A DNA stretch of 64,000 bases, from NCBI GenBank assembly GCA_036925085.1, contig JAUPFP010000097.1, positions 280,001-344,000 of the forward strand, read 5' to 3'. The notes under the pieces were generated by a model. The model saw nothing but the letters and a program-made list of their open reading frames with translations, made no database searches and was not told where the DNA came from. The DNA is from Brachycybe producta. Lineage: Eukaryota; Arthropoda; Diplopoda; Playtdesmida; Andrognathidae. The translations under genes were made by a program, and so were the position numbers. Shown here piece after piece: positions 11,680 to 25,117 of the stretch; position 1 is the stretch's first letter; every line of letters begins with the position of its first letter.

Positions 11680-12540
11680 ATGAAAATATATTTTAAGGGC
11701 AAAATATATTTTAGGTGAAATGGTTTAGGGAAAAATATTTGGTATGAAATATATTTCAGGTGAATACAAAAATCGAGGTAAAACAGTATTAGGTTAAATG
11801 TTTTTAGATGAAAATGTATCAGAAAAGCTTTCTTTTGATTAAGGTTCATTAGGTGAAAAGGTTTAGGTGTATTGTCATTTAGGTGGAAATACATTTAGAG
11901 TATTTGGTTTTAGGTGAAAATACATTTAGAGTATTTGGTTTTAGGTGATAATACATTTAGAGTATTTGGTTTTAGGTGATAATACATTTAGAGTATTTGG
12001 TTTTAGGTGAAAATACATTTAAAGTATTTGGTTTTAGGTGAAAATACATTTAAAGTATTTGGTTTTAGGTGATAATACATTTAGAGTATTTGGTTTTAGG
12101 TGAAAATACATTTAAAGTATTTGGTTTAGGTGAAAATACATTTAGAGTATTTGGTTTAGGTGAAAATACATTTAGAGTATTTGCTTTTAGGTGATAATAC
12201 ATTTAAAGTATTTGGTTTTAGGTGAAAATACATTTAAAGTATTTGGTTTTAGGTGAAAATACATTTAGAGTATTTGGTTTTAGGTGATAATACATTTAGA
12301 GTATTTGGTTTAGGTGAAAATACATTTAGAGTATTTGGTTTAGGTGAAAATACATTTAGAGTATTTGGTTTAGGTGAAAATACATTTAGAGTATTTGGTT
12401 TTTAGGTGAAAATACATTTAGAGTATTTGGTTTTAGTTGAAAATACATTTAAAGTATTTGGTTTTAGGTGAAAATACATTTAGAGTATTTGGTTTTAGGT
12501 GTAATTGTTTAGATGAAATGTATTTTGGGTGAACAAATTT
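11680..12540 (+). repeat. 31-bp minisatellite, about 20 regular copies with decayed left flank
   Basis: The unit is GGTTTTAGGTGAAAATACAT followed by TTAGAGTATTT. Regular copies run from about 11878 to 12505, with variants GATAA/GAAAA, TTTAGAG/TTTAAAG and three or four T after GG. From 11680 to 11878 shorter, degenerate TTTAGGTGAAA units give a periodic pattern, suggesting an older, decayed part of the same array. Confidence 0.92.
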
Positions 12541-13320
12541 AAGTGAAGTGTCTTGATACCATACGTATGGGTTGAATTCTCAATGTTACGAGCCTTTAGT
12601 CATCACCTTTTGATAGGATGTTTTATGTAAAAATATGACCCGAAGAACGTGGCCCTATGAGTCTGACTATCTTTCTCTCAACTGATCTTTTTCAAATATA
12701 AAGATCTAGCTATTTATTGACCATTCCTAACCCTTTTTTGCTGTCAGTAAGTTCTCATTCATGCTGGGCCAAAAGATGGCTCTCCACATTTTAAAATTGA
12801 GAACACTAATGGCACAGAATTGGGACGAATTCAAATAGAAACACGTTTGGAATCACTATTGTTGACGTCATTTTTCATCAGTTTCTATTGAATACTCATC
12901 TGTAATGTGTCATTGTCAAAAAAAACTTAAAATGACTAGAAAAGAGATTGGTAAACGGATGAAATACTGGTACTATTCAAGTTAGAGATTCGACCAAATT
13001 TATCATTACATGAGAGTTGAAGTTTTCTTTCTTGTTTTATTATGCAAATTTAATGGGTTTGAAGATTAGTTTTTTTTTGTTGTTGTTGCTCGTCGCCGTC
13101 GGCTAGAGTTATATGAACTGCAGTAGGAATGTGTTATTTGTTTGCAGTGTGTGTATCATGGATGCATGCAAGGTTGGGATTAATATATAAGAAGAGTCTG
13201 TGTATCCATAGAGTACACTAGAAATATTTTTTTAGATGAGAAAAGTTTAAAAAGATGGAAAAGAAGGGGGTAATTTAGCATTCAGATTAAATGTTGTTTG
13301 AGGAAAAATGAGCTCAGCAC

Positions 13321-13354
<34 letters not shown>
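13321..13354 (+). repeat. (AG)n tract
   Basis: Simple dinucleotide run with one interruption. Confidence 0.9.
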
Positions 13355-16300
13355 CAAAGGAATAAATTTGGTTAACTGTTAAGCCAGGGTCATATTACGC
13401 TTCAAATTGGTGTGTGCAACTTGTGTTGTAGAAATTAAATATGTTCACAAGTAAATTGAACTCAACAATTCCATGGAAGTGATGAGACAGGCCTATGTCT
13501 CATTTGCAATTAATACCTAGTGCACGCACCTGATAATTTAAATGCATTTAAATAATAAACATGTTCTACAGAGCCCTATGTGAAGGGCAAACAAACAACA
13601 TGTCGAATTCAATTTATTCAGTTAATAATCTCAAAGTATCGAGTTAATACTTAAATATAAATTATATAAACTATTGACAAAATATTGATTTAGTATTTCA
13701 ATTTAAAATATTAATAAATAAAGTCAATTTTTATTTGGTTCATGTCCTTAACTGGATTCCATATATAATTCACCTAAACACATTTAATTTGAATTCATTT
13801 ATGTTTGGAAATGTTTGGATCAATCGCTTTCATCGTAACACCAAAATTAGGATTTTCAACTTTTGAATTAAACTTTTTTTCGGGAAAAACATTCCGAACA
13901 AATTGGAAGTGTTTTAGAAACTAGAATAGTTGATGGCAATACTAATAGTTTTTTTTTTCTTCCTTTATGACAGTTTGAAAAAGGCGAAAGTAGTTTTTTT
14001 TTTGTGAAATGTTGATTGAAAAACCTTTAAAACGGATCATTTTCAAACTACTATAATACAATGTTTATTTTTCTAAGATATTGACATGAAAAAACTTTTA
14101 GCATAATCTTCCACCATTCTAGTTTTGAAAACAATTTGTATTTTATTATAATGTTGTTGTTCTTGAGAAAAAAAAGTTCAATTCACGTGAATGGGTCCCA
14201 AAACAGCTGTTTTTTCAGTCTTGAAATTATAAATAGGCAAATATGGTAGTAAATGGAAAAATAGTGGGCCCTACGTAGGCTTATTCAAATGAACTGAATC
14301 AGTGTGCTTTAGAAAGAGCCCCAAATCAAGGGCGGAGAGCTTGGTTTGATAATTTTATGGAATATATAATAAGCCCATGGGCTTTATGGGCTTGGCCATT
14401 AATGGGTTATTACAACAACTCAGCTCATGGGTTGAGCTTAGCTTAATTTTGTTTTCTTCCAAAATGTCTATATTTCTATACTGAATTTGAATGTTTATTG
14501 TCTCTGCCCAAATTTATAATTCATTTCATTTGAAGGGGATTTTAACAAACAAGGTTTTTTGTATTGATCCACAATTGTAGAGCTGTGCGAATGATATTTG
14601 CCATAGTGGCGCCGTCTTCATCCGGTGTAGATTCTCTCTACTGTGTAAAATCTAATATTATCATGGAAATGAACGTGAAAGTAAAATTTGCAGTTTTCAG
14701 TAATCACACGCGTTGTACTGAATAAGTAATGAAGCTGTTTGTAAATTGTTGGTATTCTCAATGGAGTGTTATGTTTAACTCGAACGGAAAAGCCAGGCTT
14801 TAATAATGGGCCCAAATGAAGGCTGTGTTGTATAGAAACACAGCTATCAGTGTGTGTGTGTGCTGCTGCAGGTGTTAAAAGAGCTTGATTCCTCGGGTAT
14901 ATTATTCAATGCACATTTAACAAAGGAAGGAATGAAAACAACAATAACACACAAAAAATATAGCTAAATTGACTGTTGCGTACCAAACAGCCATAAAAGT
15001 TCATTTGCAACCAACGCCTTTGGGGTGCTTTGTTGAAATATATTATTTGCTCAATTCCACTAGAAGTGGGGAATCGATTTCTTCATTTTCTGTCTCAAAA
15101 TCTCATTGCATGTTTCGAAACTGACTTTTTCAGTCATCAGTCACGTTTATATACTTATTTGTGCTGTCAATTTTTTTTGTAAAGTTGTGACTTTGCAGGG
15201 CTGTAAAGTTGTTATTTCCATTAAATGGGGTAATCTCCTGTTTTAAAAATTTGCCACTGTATTTTTAAAGCTCATTTTAGGGTAGAAATAAGCAACACCA
15301 AACGTTGTTTGCTGAGAGAAGGTTAGGGGTATTAGCGTAGCTTCTGAATATGTGCAATGCAACCTCTACCTCGACTACCTCTACCTTATCGTGAATCTTG
15401 CAAAGTTTCTTAGAAAAACAAACGAAACTCAGTGGTTTCTGTTAGACAGTGTGTACAAGAAACCAATAATTAATTCTTGCAAGAGTATTATCACATTGGA
15501 AATTACAATAAATTCAAAATCACATTGCAGTGAATCTTGCTTTACTGTAAATATGGCTTATGTGATCGCTGCTTAAGCAGCTTTGAGCCCGTTGCTCACG
15601 TTTACGAACCCTTAATGGTTAACAACAGCAAGCAGTTTAGTCCGATTTTTGATGTAAACTTAACTGGTTACAGTTCTGAAGAGAATTAAGTATTTTCGAT
15701 GTTATTGAGGTTTATTCCGATAAAGTGTCGATATATAGTATTTCCTTCTACACACACGGGCTCCATACCTAATGCATAGGTTCTCACATCACAAGACAAT
15801 TAAAAATAAAGGAGTGTGGAGCCCTACACAGGAGGACATAATATTTATCGACACATCTATAGGAACTAGAAGCATGTCACTCGTAAGACAGGGATTTTGA
15901 AATAGGGGGAGAAAATTTACGAATAGGGGGATGTTACACGTCCTAGGACGTTGTTAACCTTTTAAATAAATATTATATAAGAGATGTATACCACCATCTA
16001 GCGGTGAAAGGTTATAATAGTTACCATGGACAAAACGTCAGAGGGTTTCACGTCATGGCGTGGCGTTCCAGAGAGACAGAGAGAGAGATGTGGGTGCGTA
16101 CAATAATAGCAAGTAGTAACGTGTAATAAGCCTCATTTTATATACGTTTGAAAACGCCCACCAGAAAATAAATGTTAGCAAATACAATAATTCGAGGCTT
16201 TTTTCATTGAGGGGATGTGGCAAAGGATGAATTTATACGATTATGGAATTCATAAAGTTTATATTTTAAGATTTGTAATTCATATAAATGATAGAAATAT

Positions 16301-16955
16301 ATATAAACGAAGTACGTGCTTGTTGAAGTGTCAAAAATATTCAAGTAAATGTATTTAACTGATGTTACTGAGTTGAATAATAAAATAAAAGTGAAATAAG
16401 GTTGCCGCCGCCGCCACCTTTTTGAATTTGTATGCGAATTGGAGGATAATTTTATCGTTATGTTCGCTGACACTTGCACTCCTCCTCTCTCGTACTTGAA
16501 CTGTGGCAACAATAACAAAAATGTTAGGAAAAAAAATGTTATTTTCTGGACGTTTCACCAACTGAATGTTAAAAATAAAGAAAAACTTAACTAAATTTGT
16601 TTCTAAAAAATTTTTTTTTCTCATCTTGGATAATGTTTTATGTTATGAATTATTCATGAAATAACAATTTTCTGAAAGTCATTCAACTGAAATTCTGATC
16701 AATATGAAAATTGCAAATTATACATGAGTATAATATTAATTTCGAAAGGAAAAATCGTTTGATGTTAATGAAATGGGAATATTTACTTCATTTGATGTTT
16801 GTTTGTTTTTTTCTTCTTCTTTTAGACGTACATTATCAAGTTTGAAAAATCAATCATTACGGTATAATCATTCGCTAGGCAATTTTCAAAACCACCAATT
16901 AAGTAACTAGCTTTAAATTATGGTAATTAATGGCACGAGTTTAGGTTATGTGCAG

Positions 16956-17086
16956 TAGAGACCTACATTGAGTAAAAATTTGAAGCCCCAGCCCAGCCCA
17001 CGAGGCCCATGGGCCTTTAACATAAATATGCCGGTCTAAGCCCAGCCCAAAAGCTCACCATCCCATGGGCTTTGTGTAGGTCTCCA
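16956..17086. mobile_element. Small MITE with AGACCTACA ends
   Basis: TAGAGACCTACA and TGTAGGTCTCCA are inverted ends around a GCCCA-rich core. A related right end occurs at 17290-17393 (GGCCCATGGGCTTTATGTAG), and the GGGCTTTATGGGCTT block near 14370 is similar. Confidence 0.5.
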
Positions 17087-17534
17087 ATTTCCACACTAAA
17101 TGGTTCACAAGTTTGAATGTTTACCAAGAAAAGAAACTGTCCCATTAACGGCTTTAATATGTTTATTTTATTGATTGGTCAGTGAGGAATATGTTATACT
17201 TTTATTAACGTGTGAAATAATATGTGGTTCAGTTCTATACATTTGTAAAGAACCCCATGAAAGAAATGATGAAATGCTTTCCAAACCCGTGATGCCCACA
17301 AAGGCCACCAAACCCCACCAGGCCCACGAAGCTCACCAGGCCCATTGCCTTTACTATAAAAATGCCGGCCCATGGGCTTTATGTAGGTCTCTAATGTGCA
17401 GAATAGGCCTATCGGTAGTAATCAGGTAATCTGCATAACGACCTAAATATGTATAGTGCAGTTAAGGTTTACTCAACAATTTGTTGTGAAGTTTAGTGCA
17501 GCGTCGTCACATAACATCACTAACACATGACACA

Positions 17535-17818
17535 TTATTTTTTTGCCTGAAGAAATCGTGACACGGGACTAATAAACCTCACGGCACTCTTGTGTGCCAT
17601 GACCTAAAACACACTAGTGTGCTGTGACCCACAGCACACGTGCATACGTGCAGTAGAGGAATTTTGTTTATTTTGCTTTTTCCTGTAAAGTTAAAATTTA
17701 TTTTAAAATATTAAATTATTTTAATGCAATTTAGCATCAGAAGTTTCACGGAACACCTCGCAAAACTCACGGCACACTATAGTGTGTGTCGTTACACACC
17801 CTTTGAGAATCACTAGTC
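17535..17818. mobile_element. hAT-like MITE remnant (ACGGCACACT family)
   Basis: Contains CACGGCAC blocks near both ends, an AT-rich centre and a right end TTTGAGAATCACTAG. The centre (TTTTCCTGTAAAGTTAAAAT) resembles that of the element at 18156-18447. Confidence 0.45.
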
Positions 17819-18155
17819 TAGGGTGTGGTGCGGTTCAGTATATTGTGGAAAAGTAGTGAGCGTTCTCTTCTTTTTTTGAGCCGAAGTTGGTGCAACAAAA
17901 TGGAACCAGTATAAAGACATTCTTCAAGCTTGGGAGAATGCTATTTAATATAAACAACAATAATTAATATTTGGCTCGAATTTGAAATAAAAAAAAAGAT
18001 TACAAAGCCAAATGGACTGAGCCATCAATAATTAAGACAGCACCAGTCACTAATAAATACACTTCGATAAGAAGCCATAAAAGTCTATAACAAAGAATAG
18101 TCAGTGTTGCGCAACACCATTGGAGAGGCTACCTATACTATACTAGTATGCCTGT

Positions 18156-18447
18156 AGTGGTTCCCAAACTTCTTTTGTTCACGGCACAGTATTTTTTACT
18201 CGAATAACTCGCGGCACACGTAGCATAACACGGCACTCTAGTGTGGTCCAGCACGCCCTTTGGAAAACACTGCATGGTTTTTGTGCTAATCTGCAATTTG
18301 AAAATTTTATTCATTTTACTTTTTCTAAAGAAAGTTGAAATTTTTATTTGAAAAAAATACTAAATTATATTAATACATTCAATTATAACATCCAAAATTT
18401 CTTTGTACACCTAGTAAAATGCATGGCGCACCACTTAGGAACCACTG
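18156..18447. mobile_element. hAT-type MITE
   Basis: AGTGGTTCCCAAACTTC at the left and TTAGGAACCACT at the right are inverted and match the general hAT end CAGTGGTTCC. CACGGCAC motifs and an AT-rich core link it to 17535-17818. Confidence 0.6.
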
Positions 18448-19304
18448 TAGTAAGGTAATTACTAATTAGTATGGAGATTAGTGAGAATTCGTTGATTGCA
18501 ATTTGTTGTGAAGATTTTAAGCTGCGTAGCTCTCACTCACTGTACAACAGTTTGGTGGGAACTGTGATGTTGGCTTTACAAGTATTTCTCGACTTTACTT
18601 CGAACTTTGTTAATTTTGTAGATTGTTAAGAAATTGCGAAGGGAAGACTTGAGTTTCCTATTTTGACAGTAATAGATTGCATTGATTTTGTGAAATTTCT
18701 TTTTATTTCACTGACTAATTACACACATGAATACATGAAGGATGGAAGGAAATGTGCAAGGCCTACTAACGGTAAATGTTTTTGTGTGAAGTTCTTAATA
18801 GGATTTCTTGTAAAAAATAAAAAAGAAAAACTGGTGAAAAAAAAATTAAGACACTTTTTTAAACGCAGATCGCAACTTCGCAAGTTTTAATTATTTTTAC
18901 GGTGTTTTTTTTTTTAACAAAAAGTCTTTCGAAAATTTCATTTGTTTCGTGATTTTTGTCACATTATGAATCTTACTGAGGTTTTTTTTGCAGCTTTGTT
19001 ACAGTCTTGACAACAAATTTAAGTATCATAAGACTGTCATCCATCTTAGCCTGATATGAAAACATATAAAGCCTTTTTATTAAAAATTTCGGGCATATAT
19101 ATTTGGTAGAAAATTCTGCTATCGAGAGGATGGTTGTTATTTGGTCTGGTTTTTAGTTTATGCACTGAGCTTTAGAATTAATTTGAATTAAAGGTTAGAC
19201 TGCATAGTCACATTTATACTTGATTTTGCTCTACAGTTTCAAACAACCGAAGTCATTACTTTAGATTGGCGTCAAAATTGAACTTCTAGCCTGCTCGAAA
19301 ACGT

Positions 19305-19560
19305 GATATTTATGTAGCTCCTACGTCATAACCAGCTGACCTAACTTTTCAATTTTCTTGGAATCTTATTGGGTAGTGTTTGTTTTTAATGTTATGATCT
19401 GCTTCAAATATCAAGCCAAATGGATGAAGCTGTAGAAAGCAAGCAGTGGCAGCTTGCTTTTAAAATATGCATTAACTTCAAAATATGCAGTAAGTTGAAA
19501 AACAACGCATAGCTTTGCTTTTAAAGCCACAGAAAGCGAATATGCAGTATAAGCTTAATG
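19305..19560 (-). repeat. Dispersed repeat, copy 1 (related to 30468-30740)
   Basis: On the minus strand it reads TGCATATTCGCTTTCTGTGG, then GCTTTAAAAGC, and further on TAGGTCAGCTGGTTATGACG. The same blocks in the same order occur on the plus strand at 30468-30740. Confidence 0.6.
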
Positions 19561-20358
19561 CCTGTCCGTGCCACGTGCTGAAAACATATATTGTGTTAGA
19601 AACATTTTCAGCATTTCTGAAGCCAGTTGCAAAAAAAAAAATGAATGAATGTTTAGTTAAATAATAATTGGCCACCTGACAATGAGAACCTTTTGGATAA
19701 AGTTTCCAGTTGCTCAAATGGCATTTGGTTGGTGTTGGTCACTTACTGTTTTTGGAGCTTCACACAGAGGCTAACCCAGTAGTAGTAGCTCTCACAGTAG
19801 GCTAAATATAAATAGCCAGCTTTTAGGATCGCTGGAATTCTCTACGACAAATATATCATACAGTTTTTAAATGAGATTTTGTGGTGTCATTTTTTGGGGT
19901 TTTTTTTATTTGCTATTTAGTAGACAACCCATGTCTGTTGTACATATTGCAAAAGAAGCAAAACACTTGTTTATTAGATTTATTTTTTCAGAGAAATTTT
20001 GATGTTTTTTTTTACTGTTAAATTTTGATGTTAAGATGGTTTTGTGATGTTCTTTTTGGTGTCTGAAAGAATGTTTTTTTCTGTTCTTTCTTTCTTTCTT
20101 CAGTTGGTTGAACGCCAGTTGCCTGTTGATAGAAAACGATTTGTGTGAAAACCAATTGCCCAAATCGGGCGGAATTAGATGTTTGACCGAACAGTAATTA
20201 AGACTGCCATTAGGTGAAATTAGGAGACAAAAAGGGATTTTGTTTTTTGTTTTGTAAAAAAAAAATATTAGTCAGACATTTTTAAAAAAAAAATTACCCA
20301 AGCAAAATTTATTTTCACCTCTTTATTTTGACCTAATAGAGAACAGGCCACTAATACA

Positions 20359-20429
20359 CCTCGTTTCCACTACAAAAATCAACTGCAGTTCAATAGTTAA
20401 CCACAGTTAATTTTCTAGTGGAAATGAGT
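20359..20429. repeat. Short inverted repeat around CGTTTCCACTA
   Basis: CTCGTTTCCACTA and TAGTGGAAATGAG are inverted about 45 bp apart with an AACTGCAGTT-rich centre. It looks like a tiny MITE. Confidence 0.5.
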
Positions 20430-21086
20430 GTGTTTACATTAACCGTGGTTAAATTTCTGAAAAATGGAGTTATACTCACATGCATTGGCACAAATGTGGT
20501 TAATCACATTATTGAATGGTGAAATACATCACTTCCTGTGTTTCAAACCAAGTTTTGGAGAGGAGAATTGTATGAGCTGAAGCAGAAATGTTGTACCATC
20601 TTATGCTTCTCCTCTATCAGCAAATTGGAGCTTAAAATGCATTTTAGCTTATATCTAATGTAGTTCTAAGATATTCCAGCTCATTTGTAGCTGGTTAGCT
20701 AGTGATGTTATCATCACATGGTACCCATCAACCAATAGGAATGTAAAAACGGTATTGCATGCAAATAATTATCTTATCAAGGCCACGTGATGTCGACCTT
20801 ATGTATTAAAATAAATTCATTGAGGTGTTTGGAACTAATTTTACATGAACTGAAAAGCTGAGCTGTGTTGTTGCAGCTGAAGATGGCTAAATAGACCCCT
20901 AGCTGAAACATATGTTCATTTTCAGCTACCGCTTCAATACAAGAATTTCATCTTCAGCTCACTAGTAAATGCACCTTTAATGTGTACAAATACTGCAGTG
21001 GACGTAGAGAAAATGAAGCAAGAGCAGAAGTTGCAACTGGTTGTTGGCTCACAACGCTCCAATAACCAATAAGAACAATCGTGAAG

Positions 21087-21274
21087 AGGCATCTGTAGAC
21101 AGCTTCAGAATTTCTTTCGCTCCGCCCTTTTATGAGCGTCAGACCAAATATCAACCAATTAGAAATAAAAAGGGCGGGGTATGTGACATCAGACCCAGTA
21201 ACAAACCAATTAGAAATGGATGACGCTCATAAAAGGGCAGAGCAAAGAAATTCTGAAGCTGGCCATAGATGCCT
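21087..21274. mobile_element. Foldback MITE
   Basis: Left arm: AGGCATCT, then AGCTTCAGAATTTCTTT and CGCCCTTTTATGAGCGTC. The right arm is the complement (GACGCTCATAAAAGGGC, AAAGAAATTCTGAAGCT, AGATGCCT). The centre carries CCAATTAGAAAT. No clean duplication. Similar in layout to 41982-42189. Confidence 0.65.
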
Positions 21275-21761
21275 GTTCATCGGGAGGGTGGGGAGTGGGG
21301 TTTACTGAAATGGCTCATTTTAATAACGGAACCAGTAACCTTGAGCCGAAACATAGTTTTGATACTGTTTATGTTACAAAAACTTCCTCAGCATGTGAAA
21401 CATATTTCAACATCAATTTATTTGTGCGCGTGAATTGGACTGAGTCCATTGATCTTCTATTGTGAATTATGTCTGCTAGGAATTTTCTTCTATTGAAATA
21501 AAAGCCATTTTCTAACAGTAGTAAAAGTAATTAAAGATACTTAAAATGGTAGAAGTTTTTAACTTTGTGCTTAAAAAATTATTCTTTCGTCTTTATTTTT
21601 TTTTTATCAACGTCTGTACCCACAATTCCTTTTTTAGATTGTAGAAATTTCAGGACCCGTTCCCATTTATTGCGGATTACATGACAGGCACAAAATTGAT
21701 AGAAAATCAATAGTTTTGACAATGACTTCTGCGTACAATTCTATTTTAATGGAATAAGAAA

Positions 21762-21764
<3 letters not shown>

Positions 21765-21824
<60 letters not shown>
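21765..21824 (+). repeat. (AT)n tract, about 60 bp
   Basis: Uninterrupted AT dinucleotides. Confidence 0.95.
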
Positions 21825-21826
<2 letters not shown>

Positions 21827-23047
21827 GGTTTTTCGGTTTTTTTTTGTTAGAATCGTGTAATTGTCTTTCTCTGAACTTGTATGTTTCTCTATGTGTATGT
21901 GTGCAGACATGCGTGGTGTGCATATGTATTCGCGTGGTGGCGGGCGGTGTTGGTGAATGTTGACTAGTAATGTATGCCTCTAATTATTATACGTCTTGCT
22001 GAAATAGCTTTGTTTGCTGACATCAGATTTCTAGAAGATCACAAATTCTGTTTAGTGGATGACTTTTGACCTTGAGGTGGTGGCGGTGTCCCATACGTGG
22101 CACTCTTTGCCGTGCTTTGACATTGCTGTCAACAAACAATAGTAGCCTAGATTTTGTCATGTTACCATCTTGCAGAAAAAAAGGAAATCCCCCCCCCCCC
22201 CCAAATACCAATCTTTAAATGTCATATCAAATTCACTATTTGAATTGTTTAAATTGTAGGAATCCCTGTCATTACTTTTAAATACGGATTCGGTTCTATT
22301 CAACTCTATAAGTAGAAGGTGGATTTCTATTTACAAATCGAACAAGTATTTATCAACATGAGGCCCTACTGTCACCTAAAGTCAATCAAAACACTGGCTT
22401 TGAAAGAAAAAAAAAAGAAATTGAGCAACTCAAGATTGACTTTTTTTTTATTCACTTGGGTCTCATGTTGAGAAACACTTGGCTTCATTTCTACTTAGAA
22501 GTGTGACGTTTTTTTGTTGCCTTTTAATTGTCCATTAAAAATAGTAGAAATTGTATCAATTTGAGTGGTTTGCTGCATTTAATTTCGTTTAACAAAAGGT
22601 GAGCAGAATGAATCATCAGACTAGGCACTGATATGCAATTATTAATTGTGCAACAGTTGCGCTTCTGTTTGATCTCCCAATGGCTAAACCGCGCTCATGT
22701 AATGCAACTAAACCATCAAATGATGTGATGTAAGCACACGTGCAACTAATATTGCTCAGTTTAAAACATGGATTTCTATGAGTTAGCTGTGGTGTGTGTG
22801 GGGGGGGGTGCTCTTGAGCTAAAAATGAGAAGAAAGAAGCGATATTGGACACGTCCAATCACGACACACTGGTCCAACTGTTTGGTTCCAAGTGGGCCCT
22901 CATACATTTTTGAACGTGTACAGCAGAAACCGGTTGTTTAAAGTTGCGCAATCGATGGAGTTTGTCTTAAAACACAAACTCTATAGTTGGCCACGTTTAT
23001 AGTTGAATATCAGTTGTATATGTGTGTGTGCGCGCGCTGTCTTATGC

Positions 23048-23440
23048 CAGGGACAAACATGCAGAAAACGTAAAAGAAAACAGAATAATTGTCTGTTTTC
23101 TGTTTTCTTACATATTTTGAAGTGCAAGAAACAGAGCAGAACCTGAGATAGAGCTATGCTCTATCTTTTCTGTTCTTTCCTGCTTTCTGTTATAAATGAA
23201 CCAATAGGATTGTAGCTTGCATGACATCATCCTCAAAACATTTTTTGTAGATTCAAAGCAAACAAAACTGTGGAACACATATGTTGTCTATGTTTCACAA
23301 TAGATGGCTTGTCACATTTCTGTTCTGCATGTGTGTTCATCACATGCAAACAGAAAAGGAAAACGAATAGAATTTTGTTGTTGTTGCAATGGGGGTTTCT
23401 TGTGTATTTTCTGTTATTTGTTTCTGCATGTGTGGCCCTG
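23048..23440. mobile_element. MITE with CAGGGACAAACATGCAGAAA ends
   Basis: The left end pairs with TTTCTGCATGTGTGGCCCTG at the right end. The interior has many TTTTCTGTTTTC/GAAAACAG subterminal repeats, as in hAT elements. No clear target duplication. Confidence 0.6.
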
Positions 23441-24365
23441 ACTTTACTCAATTTTCTTTTTTATTTATCTTTAATTTTTTATTGGAAGATTTTTCTTCAT
23501 TTGTTTTCTAGTATTTGAAAGTAATGGGCCCTTCGTGGAATGTGTAGCACACGGATATCTTTATCTTGATACAATAAATGACAGTTAATATCACTGTATT
23601 AAAGGTCTACAGAACGAGAGTATATTTCTTGTTATTTAAGGCGCTTTATTTTATTATTTATTTGAAAGAATATTAAATCATTTGGTAGAAGTGAACTCAA
23701 AGTCATCCTTTTTTTTTTTTGTTTTGATAAATTTTTTCTATTAATATTTTATTATGCTCTTATTTTTTTGACTTCTTAACCGGCAGTTCTCATTTTTTAG
23801 ATAAACGTACAATGTATATTTAAATAAAAAAATATGGGTTTAGATTTGGAGGGAAAATATCGATTTAAGTAAAGTCTTCTACAGAGTAACCTCAAAGTCT
23901 TTTTCACATCATCTTTCTTCGGTCACGGATGAACATTTTTGGGGGCCAGGCCAAGTAAAACCTGGGGGCACTTAGAAGTAGTGGCGCATATCGGGTATAA
24001 TAAACGAACAGACAGGGATACGATTTGGGAATTTCTAGTTTAGTTTGGGATAAATTCTACGAAAAAGCATAAAAATATTGAAATATAATATTATCACAAA
24101 ATAAATATGGCAAGTCAAAGTGATTGATTTGTGAGGCCCTCTGTGCATGGCACATTTGGCACATGCCTTAATACAGGCCTGTCTTCCTGTCCACAAGTGT
24201 GGTACCATGGAGAAAATATATTTGTACTCTCCAACTGTCAAAACGGAAGTTCAAACAACAAGGTTATAGTCTACTAAGTCAACAATAATATTCTGATATA
24301 ACCATTCGTGGCGCGACACTACTTTCATCGGGGCTTACACGGGTTTGGCCTTTTTAAGGTGGGTG

Positions 24366-24432
24366 GTCCGCATGTGCATCGACAACTTATCCAGTGGCCC
24401 TTCTTCATTTGGAAAACTTTGAGAAACACAGT
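24366..24432. mobile_element. Fragment of the hAT MITE family found at 37687-37908
   Basis: Shares GGTCCGC, CAACTTATC and the end TTTGAGAAACACAG with the right half of that element. Confidence 0.5.
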
Positions 24433-25117
24433 TTTAGATTGACAATTGTTGTTGTTGTTACACTTGCAATCAACGTCGAGACACTTCATTGTCAAATTGA
24501 AATCATTCTAACAAAGAACATGTAGTATATGCCTGCAAGAGAATTATACCATTGTATAAGTACATTTGGGTAGAAAGATCAGAAATATGCATTTGTTTAG
24601 CTCTTTGTTCTTTAATTGGCTTTGGAATAAATGATCGAGGAGGGCATGTTTTGGCTCATCTCTATGGTTTTTTTCAATGATTTCCATTGTAGTTTATCTA
24701 GCATGAATTAAACTGTTTGTACTCTGCAACTTGTTGCAACCATAAACAAATGGACATTTTTGTGTGGTTTTTAAACAGAGAGGGGAGTTTTGTTGTCTTA
24801 TCTACATGTACACGAACTCCGTTTTCCCATTTGTTTATGAATAAACAAATGTTTTCTCACTCTTGAAGTAGTGGACGCTTGCAACACGAGCCCATAAACA
24901 TTTGAATCGGTTTTGCAACATTTTTGATTTGGCGAAAAACAAATTTTTGTCAAAGGTCATGTTACTGACATGCATGAGTCTCGGTGGAAACGTAGAATGG
25001 AAGGTACGTTTCCACTTAAGAGACTCGTGTGTCTGCATCATGACAGTGTGTAGAAAAATGAGGAAAACGAAGTAATGCGCATGTAGATAAAGGGATAAAC
25101 AAAACGTCCCTCGCCTT

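Noticed and set aside
11878..12505. CRISPR-like array
   Set aside because: Units are contiguous with no unique spacers, in eukaryotic DNA; it is a minisatellite.
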